A stretch of DNA of 64,000 nucleotides from Stictocephala bisonia (taxonomy: Eukaryota; Arthropoda; Insecta; Hemiptera; Membracidae): contig JAQJVL010000001.1 of NCBI GenBank assembly GCA_035578905.1, forward strand, positions 1,276,501 to 1,340,500, written 5' to 3'. A model generated the notes under the pieces. It was not told the DNA's origin and did not search any database. It worked only from the letters and a program-made list of their open reading frames with translations. A program made the translations under genes and the position numbers. Below, one piece after another: positions 22,661-34,500 of the stretch. Positions within the stretch are counted from its first letter, which is position 1; the number at the start of each line of letters is the position of its first letter.

Positions 22661-24205
22661 TCATGTTCTCACCTATGAACTTTTTTATTTAATCAGATGT
22701 GAATATCATGTACATAATGTTATATGTACACTTCTTACTATCTTTGTCCCTTGTATTATTATCTCCTTTTTGTAGTTATTTAGTATTACTAATCTAGTTA
22801 TTTCTTATTATTGTTTTATTCTTGGTATACTATACACTGTTATTGTGCATGTTCTATTGTAGTCTGCCTTACTGGTGTTTTATTTCTTCATCATCCTATA
22901 CTTTGCATGTTTATCTTATTATTTTTTATAGTTGTAATTTATTATTCTCTAAAATGGTTGTAAAGTTGAAAATGAAATTAATAAATAATTGTTTATTCTA
23001 TATCCCAACAATATCCAACAAAGCATAATGTCTCAGTTTTCATCACACTTTGACTCTAAAATAGTTTTAGGATTTCTAATAATAAAAAAATTATCTAATT
23101 TTTGTATTTATATTCTGTGTGCATAGTATAGTGATTAGCAACTTGATAGAGATAAGAGAGGGACGAATTATGGTGATGTATGTCAAAATCTCTTGACTTC
23201 AGAATATAGTTTGGTAGATTCAGATTCACTTCGAATGAACCAAGATTTCTGGATGATTGTAAAGTATCTTCGAGATATTAATGGAGTTTTCGCAATCAAA
23301 ATCTATTTACGAAGATATTTACATCTAATATTTATAAAAAGAACCAAGAATACAATTCTATCCGAAAATGTCAGCCATGCTACACCAACCACTATCCATC
23401 CACTATGGAATCTTGGAGTGTAACAGAAGTAAACTATCACTTAACACAGGACCTGTCTCCTTTTATAAATTGGCTTCTTGTGATAAAATCTACACCTCAC
23501 ATGCCTATATGTAATAATTACTTAACGTTATATTTTTTAGCCAATATTGTGAGAGGTCTGGTTAATGGGCGATCAAAATCAATGTCGGAAGACTCCAGTA
23601 AGATAGGAACAAATATTTCGTTAAAAATAAGGGAAGGGACTTGTTACGAGTATTTAGTCGAATTAAAACTTTTTTTGGCCAGCTGATGATGTATAGAGGG
23701 AATTAAATTTTCTCTAGCAACATAAGTATTTTAATTTTACAAACAAGTCCATTCATTACTATATTTATAGCTTTGATACAAGGTGAAAATGTGTAAACAT
23801 TTAACTAAAATTTGCTCAGTTTGTAAATGTTTACTTTTTACAGATATCTATATAAGGCAAACCTTAAATTCGTATAACTAGTTCCTTCTGCTAGCAGATT
23901 TGGTTTCTTACAGTTTTAATGATTTTTTAAAGCTATTTGGTGAAGTGCAGCAAATATTTTAGTTGATTACCAATTAGCAGTAAATATTAATTTTATTACC
24001 TCATCGTAATCATTTCTTGACAAGTTTTTATGTATTAATTTGACTAAAGATTTCACACAGTTTTATAACAGATTTATAAAACCTAACAACCCAACATCAC
24101 ATAACCTAATCTAACCTAACCTTACCCAATATAAATAACACCATCCCACCACATACGGTAAAGCAAAATTATAGAAAATAATCATGGATAGTTAAAAAAC
24201 AAAAT
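22661..24205. other. Gene-free AT-rich DNA
   Basis: No conserved frame. 22700-23010 has the look of a retroposon 3' tail (TTATTATT-rich, ending in AATAAATAATTG), but no coding remnant supports this. A degenerate AACCTAA patch at 24098-24125 is too short to call telomere repeat. Confidence 0.5.
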
Positions 24206-24209
24206 ATGG

Positions 24210-25395
24210 CAATTATACAATCCCTACGTGGTTAGTGAGATATTCAATCTCTTGAACCGTTATCATTTTTATCATAATCATACAATCACTACATGGTTAG
24301 TGAGATAATCAATCTATTGAACCGTTATCATTTTCATCATAATGATAATATCACTACGTGGTTAGTGAGATAATCAAGCACTTGAACCGTTATCATATTT
24401 ATCATAATTATACTGTCACTACGTGGTTAGTGAAATAATCTATCTCTTGAACCGTTATCATTTTCATTATAATTATACTGTCACTACATGGTTAGTGAGA
24501 TAATCAATCTATTGAACCGTTATCATTTTTATCATAATTATACTGTCACTACGTGGTTAGTGAGATAATCAATCTATTGAAACGTTATCGTTTTCATCAT
24601 AATTATACGGTCACTACGTGGTTAGTAAGATAATCAATATATTGAAACGTTATCGTTTTCATCATAATTATACTGTCACTGCGTGGTTAGTAAGATAATC
24701 AATATATTGAACCGCTATCGTTTTCATCATAATTATACTGTCACTACGTGGTTAGTAAGATAATCAATATATTGAACCGCTATCGTTTTCATCATAATTA
24801 TACTGTCACTGCGTGTTTAGTAAGATAATCAATATATTGAACCGCTATCGTTTTCATCATAATTATACTGTCACTACGTGGTTAGTGAGATAATCAATCT
24901 ATTGAACCGTTATAATTTTTATCATAATTATACTGTCACTACGTGGTTAGTGAGATAATCAATCTATTGAAACGTTATCGTTTTCATCATAATTATACGG
25001 TCACTACGTGGTTAGTAAGATAATCAATATATTGAAACGTTATCGTTTTCATCATAATTATACTGTCACTGCGTGGTTAGTAAGATAATCAATATATTGA
25101 ACCGCTATCGTTTTCATCATAATTATACGGTCACTACGTGGTTAGTAAGATAATCAATATATTGAACCGCTATCGTTTTCATCATAATTATACTGTCACT
25201 GCGTGTTTAGTAAGATAATCAATATATTGAACCGCTATCGTTTTCATCATAATTATACTGTCACTACGTGGTTAGTGAGATAATCAATCTATTGAACCGT
25301 TATAATTTTTATCATAATTATACTGTCACTACGTGGTTAGTAAGATAATCAATCTATTGTACTGGTATCGTTGTTATCATAAGTATACCTTATCA
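24210..25395. repeat. 65-bp tandem repeat (about 18 copies) with 390-bp higher-order unit
   Basis: Units carry CACTACGTGGTTAGTGAGAT, ATAATCAATMTATTGAAMCG and TTATCRTTTTCATCATAATT. Variant combinations repeat at exactly 390 bp (six monomers): for instance ATTGAACCGTTATAATTTTT at 24901 and 25291, and the AACGTTATCG variant at 24581 and 24971. The first and last copies are the most diverged, as expected from unequal exchange. Confidence 0.93.
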
Positions 25396-28319
25396 AATTG
25401 GTGAAATATTACATAGATAAATAGAAACAATTAAGTCAAGATCATATTAAACATCTAATAAGGTATACTAGATGTTTAATAGTATACCTTAACCATATTA
25501 CATGAGTGTGGTGTGTTTTATAGTTATCTATACAGATAAATATAAAACATTGCAACTCAACATTGGCAAATTGTTCACAAATCACACCAGGTTGACCCAT
25601 TTGTGTGATACTCGTATGAGAATATTGTGTTTTCTCAGTCCATCCAATTTAATATAACGTACACACGCGTAGGGAACAAGCACAACTGCCGTCTGGAAGA
25701 GATTGTTTCATTATATATAATTGAAATAATATTATTTGCTACGTTGTTGGCTTGGAATATGAAGATATATGTGATGTATGTTGAATAACATCTAAATTAT
25801 GTTCAGCAACTTATTTATATGATACATGATTAGTTATTATATAACTTGACTGAGTAAGTTGCAAATTTGTTTTCTCATATTAATCGAATACAATTTTTTA
25901 ATTATGTATATAAGACAATCATTATTAGATCCAAAAATTAGTTACAGTTGAGTAGGTGAATTAATAGGACTGGTAGTGCAACACAAACTAGAAGTTTAAC
26001 TTCCTGCGCAAATCTGAATCCTTTTATTAATTATTTGCCTAAGGGGATATAAAAATTTTGGAAGTGTTCAAATAGCAATATCCATTGTTCGGCCAATGTT
26101 TGCCAATGGCATACGATCAGTTGAGCTTTATGAGCCGTTAAGTACACAAGTTTGTTGACAGGGCAAGCTTCTGTCCAACAGCACGCTGTATGCTACTCGC
26201 TGTACTTGGCATTTGCCAACAAATAAATGAAATAGTTACGTCAAATTAAAAATACATGGCTGTCAATATTGACAAACTACCAAACTTTGTATTAATTATG
26301 TAATAAGTAAATAAATGCATCCATTTTAATAGTTCATTCTCATTACTAAGCATTTTAAATATAAACTATTATTGGATTTGTCAATGTTTGCATGGAAAAG
26401 ATTTTGTTAATTGCTATTAGCTTGACGATAACATCAACATAAAAGCTGTAATTAGGACAGTATGAATAATGTTTACCAATACTGAAACTTTTAAGCAGCT
26501 ATAATTCGGTATTAGATGTGTTTGAGAGGAAAATATTTGTATCTTAGTGAAGAGTCGCTTTCATGTGAAGGTAGTTTAACACCCTGGGATCATGTTAGGA
26601 AGATGTATTATTGTAATTAATTGCAAGAACCACACTAACCTTTAAGGAAAATGTCAAGTAATAACTATTTTGAATTTCTTATTAGACAAAATACGAATAT
26701 ACTAAGCTATTTTTAATAAATACAGATATAAGACGTTTTTAAAACTAAACTTATTTATTTTCATATTATAAAACTAGAACGTATTTTTTCAAACGGAAAA
26801 GTGTTTAATATATGACCATCATGTATATATGTTGGCCTAACCTCAGATTATCAATGAGACTGATGGGCCGTAACAATATATAGAGTAATATTATTTCTGC
26901 TATAAAATATAAAATATCCTTTAAGTGTTGTATACTTAATTATAACATAATTTCCCACTTTTCCATGATGTACCATGCTAGAAATTTAAATAAAGTCCCA
27001 CTGGATATTTTTAGTGTGTTGTAGCAATTACCAATGTTACGGTTGAACTCGGCCTTAATTAATTTTGAAATATCTCGGCCTTTCAAAATATTTAAAAAAT
27101 AAATTACTAAGCACATTATATTTTAACACTTTAAATAAGACCACTATTATTTACAGTAATTAAGGTCCTTTAACAAACTCGTCTCTATTCGCACAATATA
27201 TGCAATTGTTCACGAACTATTACTTGATTGTCACATTCCACTCCAGACTGAAGACCGAACACTGACACTTCCACTGACACTAACTCACTATTCAGCTGAG
27301 TGGTGCCACCGCAAATATAAAAGTTTCCAGGACTATGGTTGAGATAGTTCTGGAAGTATGATCTATATCCATCTGAACGCCATTCGGGAATGTTCTATTA
27401 ATGACTAGCAGTTATCTCTCTAGCAGGGAATTCTAAATTTGCCGAAAACAAGAAACTCAGGCCAAGGGATACAAACATAACCATTCTACTCAGAATAAAA
27501 AGAACTTATGTTATACTTTTATTTACGTGACCCAGCCATCTTGACATTTAGTTTTCACTGGATCATATCCATCTGCTTCTTTGTACATGTCTCTCATCTT
27601 TTTTTATATGTATTCCCCTTATATCTGGACATACCTGAACATATGTTTAGTAAATGTTTGTTTTTAAAGGTAATCACAATTATTTGTGTGTTCTATGTTA
27701 AATTCGAAAGTTGTTATGCAGAATAGAACAGGCCGCACCATTATTGGTTATGTTTTTGGATTAGTTTCAGTTATTATCAATTTAATATTGAGTATTGGAC
27801 TTCAGTAAATTCTATATTCTCAAGTCTTTGGTCATTATTCAGCGTCCTCAATGTTGCGTTCTGTTAACGTGTCATCCAGGTAATTAAATTCTTTTAAATT
27901 TATAATGTACCAAATTAAACATTTTTGTATTTTAACAATCATAACAAATATTTACAGAATGTCCTTAAACTGCTTTCCAAACTTATCATTGTAAGTGGTT
28001 CCTTTAAACAGTAATCTGACTGAAGTGCAGCATACTTACAATGATCAAGTATGTCTCTCGATTATTTATGATTAAAGTCTGACAAAATGTTTCTCAGTGT
28101 AACTATGGTTAAATAATTACTATTTTTGAAAGTTGTAATACTGTAAGACTATTAATTTTTCGTTAAATTATTTAAAACAACATTACTTTTTACTATAAAA
28201 TGTTGAATTATTGTCATTACGATAAAAATGAGAGTACTTGATTTACGTAATCTCTATAAAAGGTTTACGGTTTTTAGCCACATAGGGCAACCGTAAGAAA
28301 AAGCCATATTGTCAATCTT
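25396..28319. other. Gene-free AT-rich DNA
   Basis: No gene or RNA could be supported over about 2.9 kb. It contains an interleaved inverted repeat at 25446-25491 (listed separately). Confidence 0.5.
25446..25491. repeat. Two interleaved inverted repeats (A-B-A'-B' order)
   Basis: ATTAAACATCTA (25446-25457) pairs with TAGATGTTTAAT (25469-25480). TAAGGTATAC (25459-25468) pairs with GTATACCTTA (25482-25491). Both pairs are perfect. A further copy of GTATACCTTA is at 25383. As RNA this would be a pseudoknot topology; chance is possible in AT-rich DNA. Confidence 0.6.
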
Positions 28320-29790
28320 AAGCAACATTGTTGAAAAAGATTTTCTGTTAAGAATGCTTAACTTTTTAAACAAACACAACCAACTATCTGAGAACCAATT
28401 TGAGTTCAGGAAAGGTAGATAAACCATAGACACAGTTATGAGTCTAATCGGTAATGTTGTTGAGGGTATAAAATGTCCGAACCTTGGTGTATTTCTCGGT
28501 CTGTCTAAAGCATTCGACTGTGTTGACCATAAGGTACTGCTCGACAGACAGGAATTCCATGGTATTCGTAGTGTTGAACTTGAGTTGCTCGGTTCTTATC
28601 ATAACCAAAGATCTCAAATCATTCAAGTTTCAGGAAAACCTTCTAAATTAATCAATGTATGCTACAGGATTCCACAGGGATCAATTTTTAGCCCAGTAAT
28701 TTTTTAAACATACGTCAATGGCATTGGGGAATCATTGCAGCTAGGAAATTTCGTCCAGTATGCAGACGATACATTGCGAAATCGTCATTGCTTTTGGAAC
28801 AACACTTTTTTACGGAACTTAATCAATGCATCCAAAATGTTGCCAACATCAATCTGAAAACAAACGATTTGAAATCGAGTTTTTAAATGTTGCATTACGC
28901 CCCTCTGGCACCTATTGGTACCCTAGTGTGATGTTAGAAGACATCGTTTTAGAGGAAGTATCACATCAAAATTCCTTGGAATACTCCTTGATCGGGGGTT
29001 GAAATGGAATTGTCATATTGATGCTGTATGTGCTAAATTATCATCAGGCACTTTTGTCCTGAGATCCCTAGCTAAATACTACCCTACTCAGATAATGGTG
29101 ATGACATATTATGGCTTGATATATCCCCACCTTGTCAATGAAGTTGTGCGATGGGGAGCAGGATCAAAAATCAATTGTTAAGAGTGTTTAAACTCCAAAA
29201 AAAGGCAACCCACCTTGTTGCTAAAATTGGATACAGGGATTCCTGCAAACCCTATTTTAAGGAACTCAATCTTCTAGCATTCCCTAGCCTCTACATTTTT
29301 GAAAAGACACTGTTTAGTACCGCAAAAGCACTAGTTCTGGGGCGAGACGTGCATGAGCATAACACAAGAGGCAGGGATAACTACAGAAGTGGGATGAATA
29401 GAACAGTAACTTATGAACATTAGGCACTTGCCTACAGAGGCAGGTGTTCGATTAACAGCAAACTGCCCAGCACAATAAAATACGCCATAACGCCCAAGGC
29501 GTTCAAAACTCGCCTAAAAGGCTTTTTAGCCTCACACGCTTAATATAGTGTAGACGAGTTTATGGCGAATAATTGGAAGATCTTATAACCGGTGACTGAC
29601 ACTGTTTCTGAAAATGAGAATGGTTGGCAAGAGTGAGTGTGTGTTGTTCGAGTGAACTTCACTGTATGTTTGAAAGAGATTATTGTGGGGTGAATATAAC
29701 CAAATATTATAATTATAAAATGATAAAAATTACGTTTGCAATGCAATGTATTTTTATACTGCAATAAATAAATTTATTTGATTGGTTCCT
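28320..29790 (+). mobile_element. Non-LTR retrotransposon (LINE) remnant, 3' part
   Basis: The reverse transcriptase reads across several stops on the plus strand. Blocks in order are FLNKHNQLSENQFEFRKGR near 28365, SKAFDCVDHKVLL near 28506, VCYRIPQGSIFSPVIF near 28661-28706, QYADDT near 28757, then FLGILLDRGLKWN, NTRGRDNYRSGMNRT and a C-terminal KAFKTRLKGFLASHA. It ends in an AT-rich 3' region with GCAATAAATAAATTTATTTG. The style is Jockey/CR1-like insect LINE. The 5' part with an endonuclease is missing, so this is a 5'-truncated copy. Confidence 0.85.
28345..29545 (+). pseudogene. LINE reverse transcriptase pseudogene
   Basis: Readable pieces are 28345-28707, 28708-28800, about 28975-29181 and 29160-29545, separated by stops and shifts (for example TAA at 28705-28707 directly after the SPVIF block and TAG at about 29421). 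In motif A the sequence is FLGLSKAFD where the family has an aspartate before LSKAFD, so a catalytic residue is replaced by glycine. Motif C keeps YADD. The last reading piece ends in the usual LINE C-terminal tail. Confidence 0.82.
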
Positions 29791-30333
29791 AAGTGAAATA
29801 TTGAACTTTTTTCCTTTGATTAACAAAATTTTAACACTAAAATTCTTCTAGAATATAACTAAACATTGTAACAAGTTTTTGGTCAGTATAAATAATAAAT
29901 AAAAGTACAAAATATTTACAATACAATAACGGCACGGATCACTGATAAAGGAATGTGATGTGAAGCTTACTGCAAAAAATATGCCTAACTGTTCTAATAA
30001 TTAACTTGACTGCATACTTAAACTAAGTAAATAATAAAACTAAAATTTACACCAATTTTCTCAAACTGCATTTTTTTATTAAGAATATAAAAAATCCATT
30101 TAAGCTAAAAGAAATTGTACTTACACAAATAAATCTTAAAGAAATAATAAACTAAAAAGTATTTTCCCGAACAGAAAAAAAATACGACCTAACTTAAAAG
30201 TAAGAAAACATACGTCTAATGTACAAGCTTATATAACTGAACTAGTACAAACATATACAATACATAGCATACAACTTCGATGCGATTATAGCAGGTTTGT
30301 TTCCTTAAAGTAGAATATAATTAATTCTCACAG
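29791..30333. other. Gene-free AT-rich DNA
   Basis: Nothing recognised. Confidence 0.5.
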
Positions 30334-30513
30334 TTTACACCCGTTTGTTGCATCTTTTGGCTTCAAGGCGGTTTTTGGCCGCTTGAGAGCTCCACTGGCT
30401 CGGATCGCTCCAGTGGGGGGGGGGGGGCCTACAATCTACTGACCCGAGCCAGTGGAGCTCTCAAGCGCTCAAAAATAGCCTTGAAGCCAAAACATGCAAC
30501 AAACGGGTGTAAA
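30334..30513. mobile_element. 180-bp hairpin MITE
   Basis: The ends TTTACACCCGTTTGTTGCAT and, on the other strand, TTTACACCCGTTTGTTGCAT are identical. The arms of about 70 bp continue through CTTCAAGGC and GAGAGCTCCACTGGCTCGG with a few mismatches and gaps. The loop holds a run of about 13 G. GC content is far above the flanks. It encodes nothing. No clear target duplication: flanks are CTCACAG and GTCCCTT. Confidence 0.88.
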
Positions 30514-32445
30514 GTCCCTTAAAAGAGAAAAAATATTAATATTTATAACAAAATATTTATCTAAAGACGAACGCGGCATCAAACTGATTGTGCTATTTTT
30601 CCATTAGCATCAGTGAAGTATTAAATATGATCAGGAATTAAACTTACAAAAATTAGATGCATCTGAAATTACTATTACCACGATCTTATGGACAATGATC
30701 TCACAGTCTTTGAACTAGGAATAGTTAAAACTTACAGTAATAGGTTCTTCCTTTTAGTAGGTAGTCAAATTAAATTACTGTATTTAAAAACTTAGTGATA
30801 TCATTGATAGTGACAATAATAAGAAATCCGTTATTGCATATACTACATCAGACACATTATATTTATATAGTTAGGTAATAAATTTAAATATTTACTGCCT
30901 TATAATATATCACTTAACATAGTCAAATAGATGTTTTAATAAATTTGAAAAGAAACAACTATTACGATTAATTTCTTATACTACATTATAATATGGTTTT
31001 TATTACAACCATATATATACAGGAAATTGTTCAAGAAGGTTTTCAGGGGTAACCTTTTTTCAGTGCAAACAGACTTGATTGTCATGGTTTACGTTGAGTA
31101 AATTAGGCATTTCTTTATTGATTATCAAATTTATCACTATCCCAACTTTTCCCTTTTCAATTGTAAATATGTACCATGATATTCTGACCTCATAAAATAT
31201 GCAAAAAATTAAAACCATGCATGTATAAGAGAATTAGTTATATTTGCAGTGGTCCACCATATCATTTCCTTTTAAACATTTTATAACTCTCTTACTTGAT
31301 ATCAAGTACTATTCATTTTCATTTAGAAAAATTATTTATGTTTGTAAGCTATATATATAGCAGTTGACAAAATATCCTGGAAACTGATAAAAACTTATAT
31401 TAATGCATATGAGTCTCCCTCCGTGTTTACTGTTTCCGATATGAACAAATTAATTTGCTATGTTGACTTTAACGGATAATTTGAATTGTTTGAGTGCCTC
31501 TGGTAATATCCTCACTAAACGCGTTTCTATTTAATCATCGCACAAATAAATGTGTTTACGCAAGGTATGTCAGGTTTGGTTGAATTAAATGAGGTTCTAC
31601 AAAAAAGTTTATATTTACTAAACAATTATTTTTGGAACAAGTGTTAGTTTTGTTTTTATTCATATTACCATTATCTTATAAATCTGTTAGGGACTGTTTT
31701 TTGTTTTTTTCGTAAGCTTTACACTTTATCTTCCTATTTGGAACAGGTTCATTTCATTAAGTATTTTGTATAGGTAATGACAAACACCAATTCCTAACTA
31801 ACTGTGATAAATCAAACACATATCTCAGGTAAAGAAACTGACACTTTACAGCAAAAACATTGCCCTTAAATAAAAACTACGACAAATAATTTTTAATTTT
31901 AGTTGACTGAGGGACAAACTAGGAAGACAAACATTAATTACTAGTTCTTCTGTTTTCAAAGATATTGTGAAACCAGAGAGTATGAAATCATAATTTTGAA
32001 ATACCAAATTAATGATTTCCTACCATTATGTTTGTTATTAAATACTTGAAAGAAAATATTTAAGGAGGGAAATTTTATAAATGTTATAAACTTAAATGAT
32101 TTATAGAGTGAAATATCTTAGCATAATTTGATATTTATTATGATTTAATAAAATTTACCGTTTTCAGAGTTTGTAATTTCAGAGCTTTGAATCATAGCAA
32201 AGTTTATAAAGGTTCCTGTAGACCATCTTATAAACATTTATCATTCACCTAGAGCTGCCGAAGTCATCTTAATGTAAGATGTAAGTAAGAAGATTCCTCT
32301 TCATAAAATCTCCTATATTAACACTAATAGTGTCTCATAAAGTAAAGAAATTAGGGAAAAGGGGAGGGACATTGCTTGTCCGTTAGTGAGTCAGGATCTT
32401 TAATAATCTTAGCAGCAGTTGGATAAAATCTATAACTAAGTTCCT
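30514..32445. other. Gene-free AT-rich DNA
   Basis: Nothing recognised in about 1.9 kb. Confidence 0.5.
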
Positions 32446-32960
32446 TAGAGTGCCCATACACGAACATTGGTATTGACCCGCCCACTCGCCCATACACGAA
32501 CATTGGTACTGACCCGCCCGCCCGTCCATACAAGAATATTGGTAATGACCCGCCCGTCCACCCATGCACGATTATTGGTATTGACCTGCCCATACACGAA
32601 AATTGGTACTGACCCGCCCACCCACCCATACATGAACATTGGTACTGACCCGCCCGTCCACCCATGCACGATTATTTGTATTGAAATGCACGATCTTTGG
32701 TATTGACCCACCCATACACGAACATTGGTACTGACCCACCCGCCCACCCATACACGAACATTGGTATTGATCCGCCCATACACGAACATTTGTATGGACC
32801 CGCCCGCCCATACACGAACATTGGTACTGACCCGCCCGCCCATACACGAACATTGGTACTGACCCGCCCATTCGCCCATGCACGATTATTGGTATTGACC
32901 CACCCGCCCGCCCATGCACGATCTTTGGTATTGACCCCCCCGCCCGCCCATGCACGAACA
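32446..32960. repeat. 32-bp minisatellite with CCCATACACG core
   Basis: Units read GACCCGCCCGCCCATACACG followed by AACATTGGTACT, with variants in which CACGAACA becomes CACGATTA. There are about 15 copies. Repeat-born open frames on both strands (60 to 144 codons) carry only repeat peptides. The core is shared with arrays at 37.8 kb (opposite strand) and 41.2 kb. Confidence 0.95.
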
Positions 32961-34186
32961 TATAGATAACTATGTTTATTTTAACTATAGATAAATAAAA
33001 CATAGTTAAAATAACAAAATCAGATGTTCACCAAATAAAAAAAAGAAATAAAAGATAAGAAAAAAACAGATCAAAGTTTTCTTTTTTTACATAATCTTTA
33101 ACAAGGTATATATTCATTCCAATCACTAATCAGACCCAAGAACTTTCTCTATGTCAACCCGTCCCAAGAAAATTTTTATCAAAAGTCAGTAGAGGTACTC
33201 ACCATCTATTTTTATTTCCTTTATAACAATGTTAAATTGGGTCCATCTCTGGGGCCTTAAAATTCGTTGGACAAACATTTTATATGGAATGAATATATGA
33301 AATGGGATTGTAGTGAAAACATAATTGCCAGAGACCATGTACATATATGTTGCAGTGTATAATGTTCCAACAAATCGATGAGGCAAATTGCTGTACTGCA
33401 TTTAATATTGCTATTATAGAATATAAATTCAATTTGACTACTTCAGATATGTTTTGGAATTTTTGAATAAATTTAGATTGAGGATACGTGTGTTACTGAA
33501 AGCATTAAGTGAATTATAACTCAATAAACAAATTATTTGAACTTCATTGCTATTTTTCATAGTATCTCATCATTTGGCTTATTGATTTCACCACATTGTT
33601 TAAGGATTGGAAGATGATATGGAAAGACCTAATCATTTAATGTATATTATCGGTAAGGGTATTGTCAAACCAAATTGAAATATAAATGAACAGTTTTTTA
33701 ATTTATTTTGAAATAAGATATTAGAACAATATCGTCTACTGAAATCAATTAAAGAGGTAGAAATTAATCAGAGATTAACGTTCTACCGCTCTAATTGGAT
33801 GAACTTATGAATTATATTTATGAGATTTACAATTTTAAAGTAAAGAAGAGTTTTCAGTTATCTTAAAATTAACATCTCTGAAAACACAGAGTATTTTCTA
33901 CATACTGCCCTTACCTTTCTGTAGATACATAGATAAAACAATCACCACGTTAGCTCAATTCATACAATCATAATCAAGGATACATATATTCGGCAAGCAC
34001 TGATTAAATAAGTGACATTTTTTACATTTACATTTATGTAATATCATTATAGTTGAAATATTCGAGTTGCTACCCCATTTATAAAATAAGACAAAATTAT
34101 ATGGAGGCTATAGAGAACTAGGTCAGGAAGTAATATAATAGGAATTATAGGGAATTAGATACCGAACCTGTTACGTTCTCTAACAT
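32961..34186. other. Gene-free AT-rich DNA
   Basis: Nothing recognised. A 71-codon frame at 33186-33401 on the minus strand has no visible family signature. Confidence 0.5.
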
Positions 34187-34500
34187 CAAATCAAATAAAA
34201 TATTTATTTGCAATGACATTACAAAAATGTATAGCAAACGTCATCCCTATATAAAAATCTAAAACATACATCCCACAACAAAGCCTCTGTCAAAACATAC
34301 ATCATTTACGGTTGCACTCATAGCATAGTCACTTATACTAAATCTCCACTTCCGACACCGGTTGTCAGTCTTCTGATTATGCGGTCTCCCAGTTGTATGC
34401 CATAAACTCGTCCACACTATAAAATGCATTAGACGCTAAACAGCATTTTGAGGCAAGTTTTTAACACCTTGAGCGTTGGGGCATTCTGTAACATAGACAC
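34187..34500 (-). mobile_element. LINE 3' end, minus strand
   Basis: Reading the minus strand, CAAGGTGTTAAAAACTTGCC leads into TATAGTGTGGACGAGTTTAT and ends with GCAAATAAATATTTTATTTG. The plus-strand LINE at 29480-29790 has the matching landmarks in the same order (CCCAAGGCGTTC, ATAGTGTAGACGAGTTTATG, GCAATAAATAAATTTATTTG). It is therefore a short, 5'-truncated relative of that LINE, inserted in the opposite orientation. Confidence 0.75.

Noticed and set aside
22822..23686. Frames of 68-93 codons as host genes
   Set aside because: AT-rich composition, no conserved motif, no splice or promoter context.
24085..24130. Interstitial telomere repeat (TTAGG)n
   Set aside because: AACCTAA occurs only two or three times with irregular spacing.
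24210..25395. CRISPR-like regular repeat pattern
   Set aside because: Spacers are not unique; the whole 65-bp unit repeats, and the genome is eukaryotic.
32351..33003. Several 60-144 codon frames rich in G, V, Y and C
   Set aside because: Repeat peptides of the 32-bp minisatellite.
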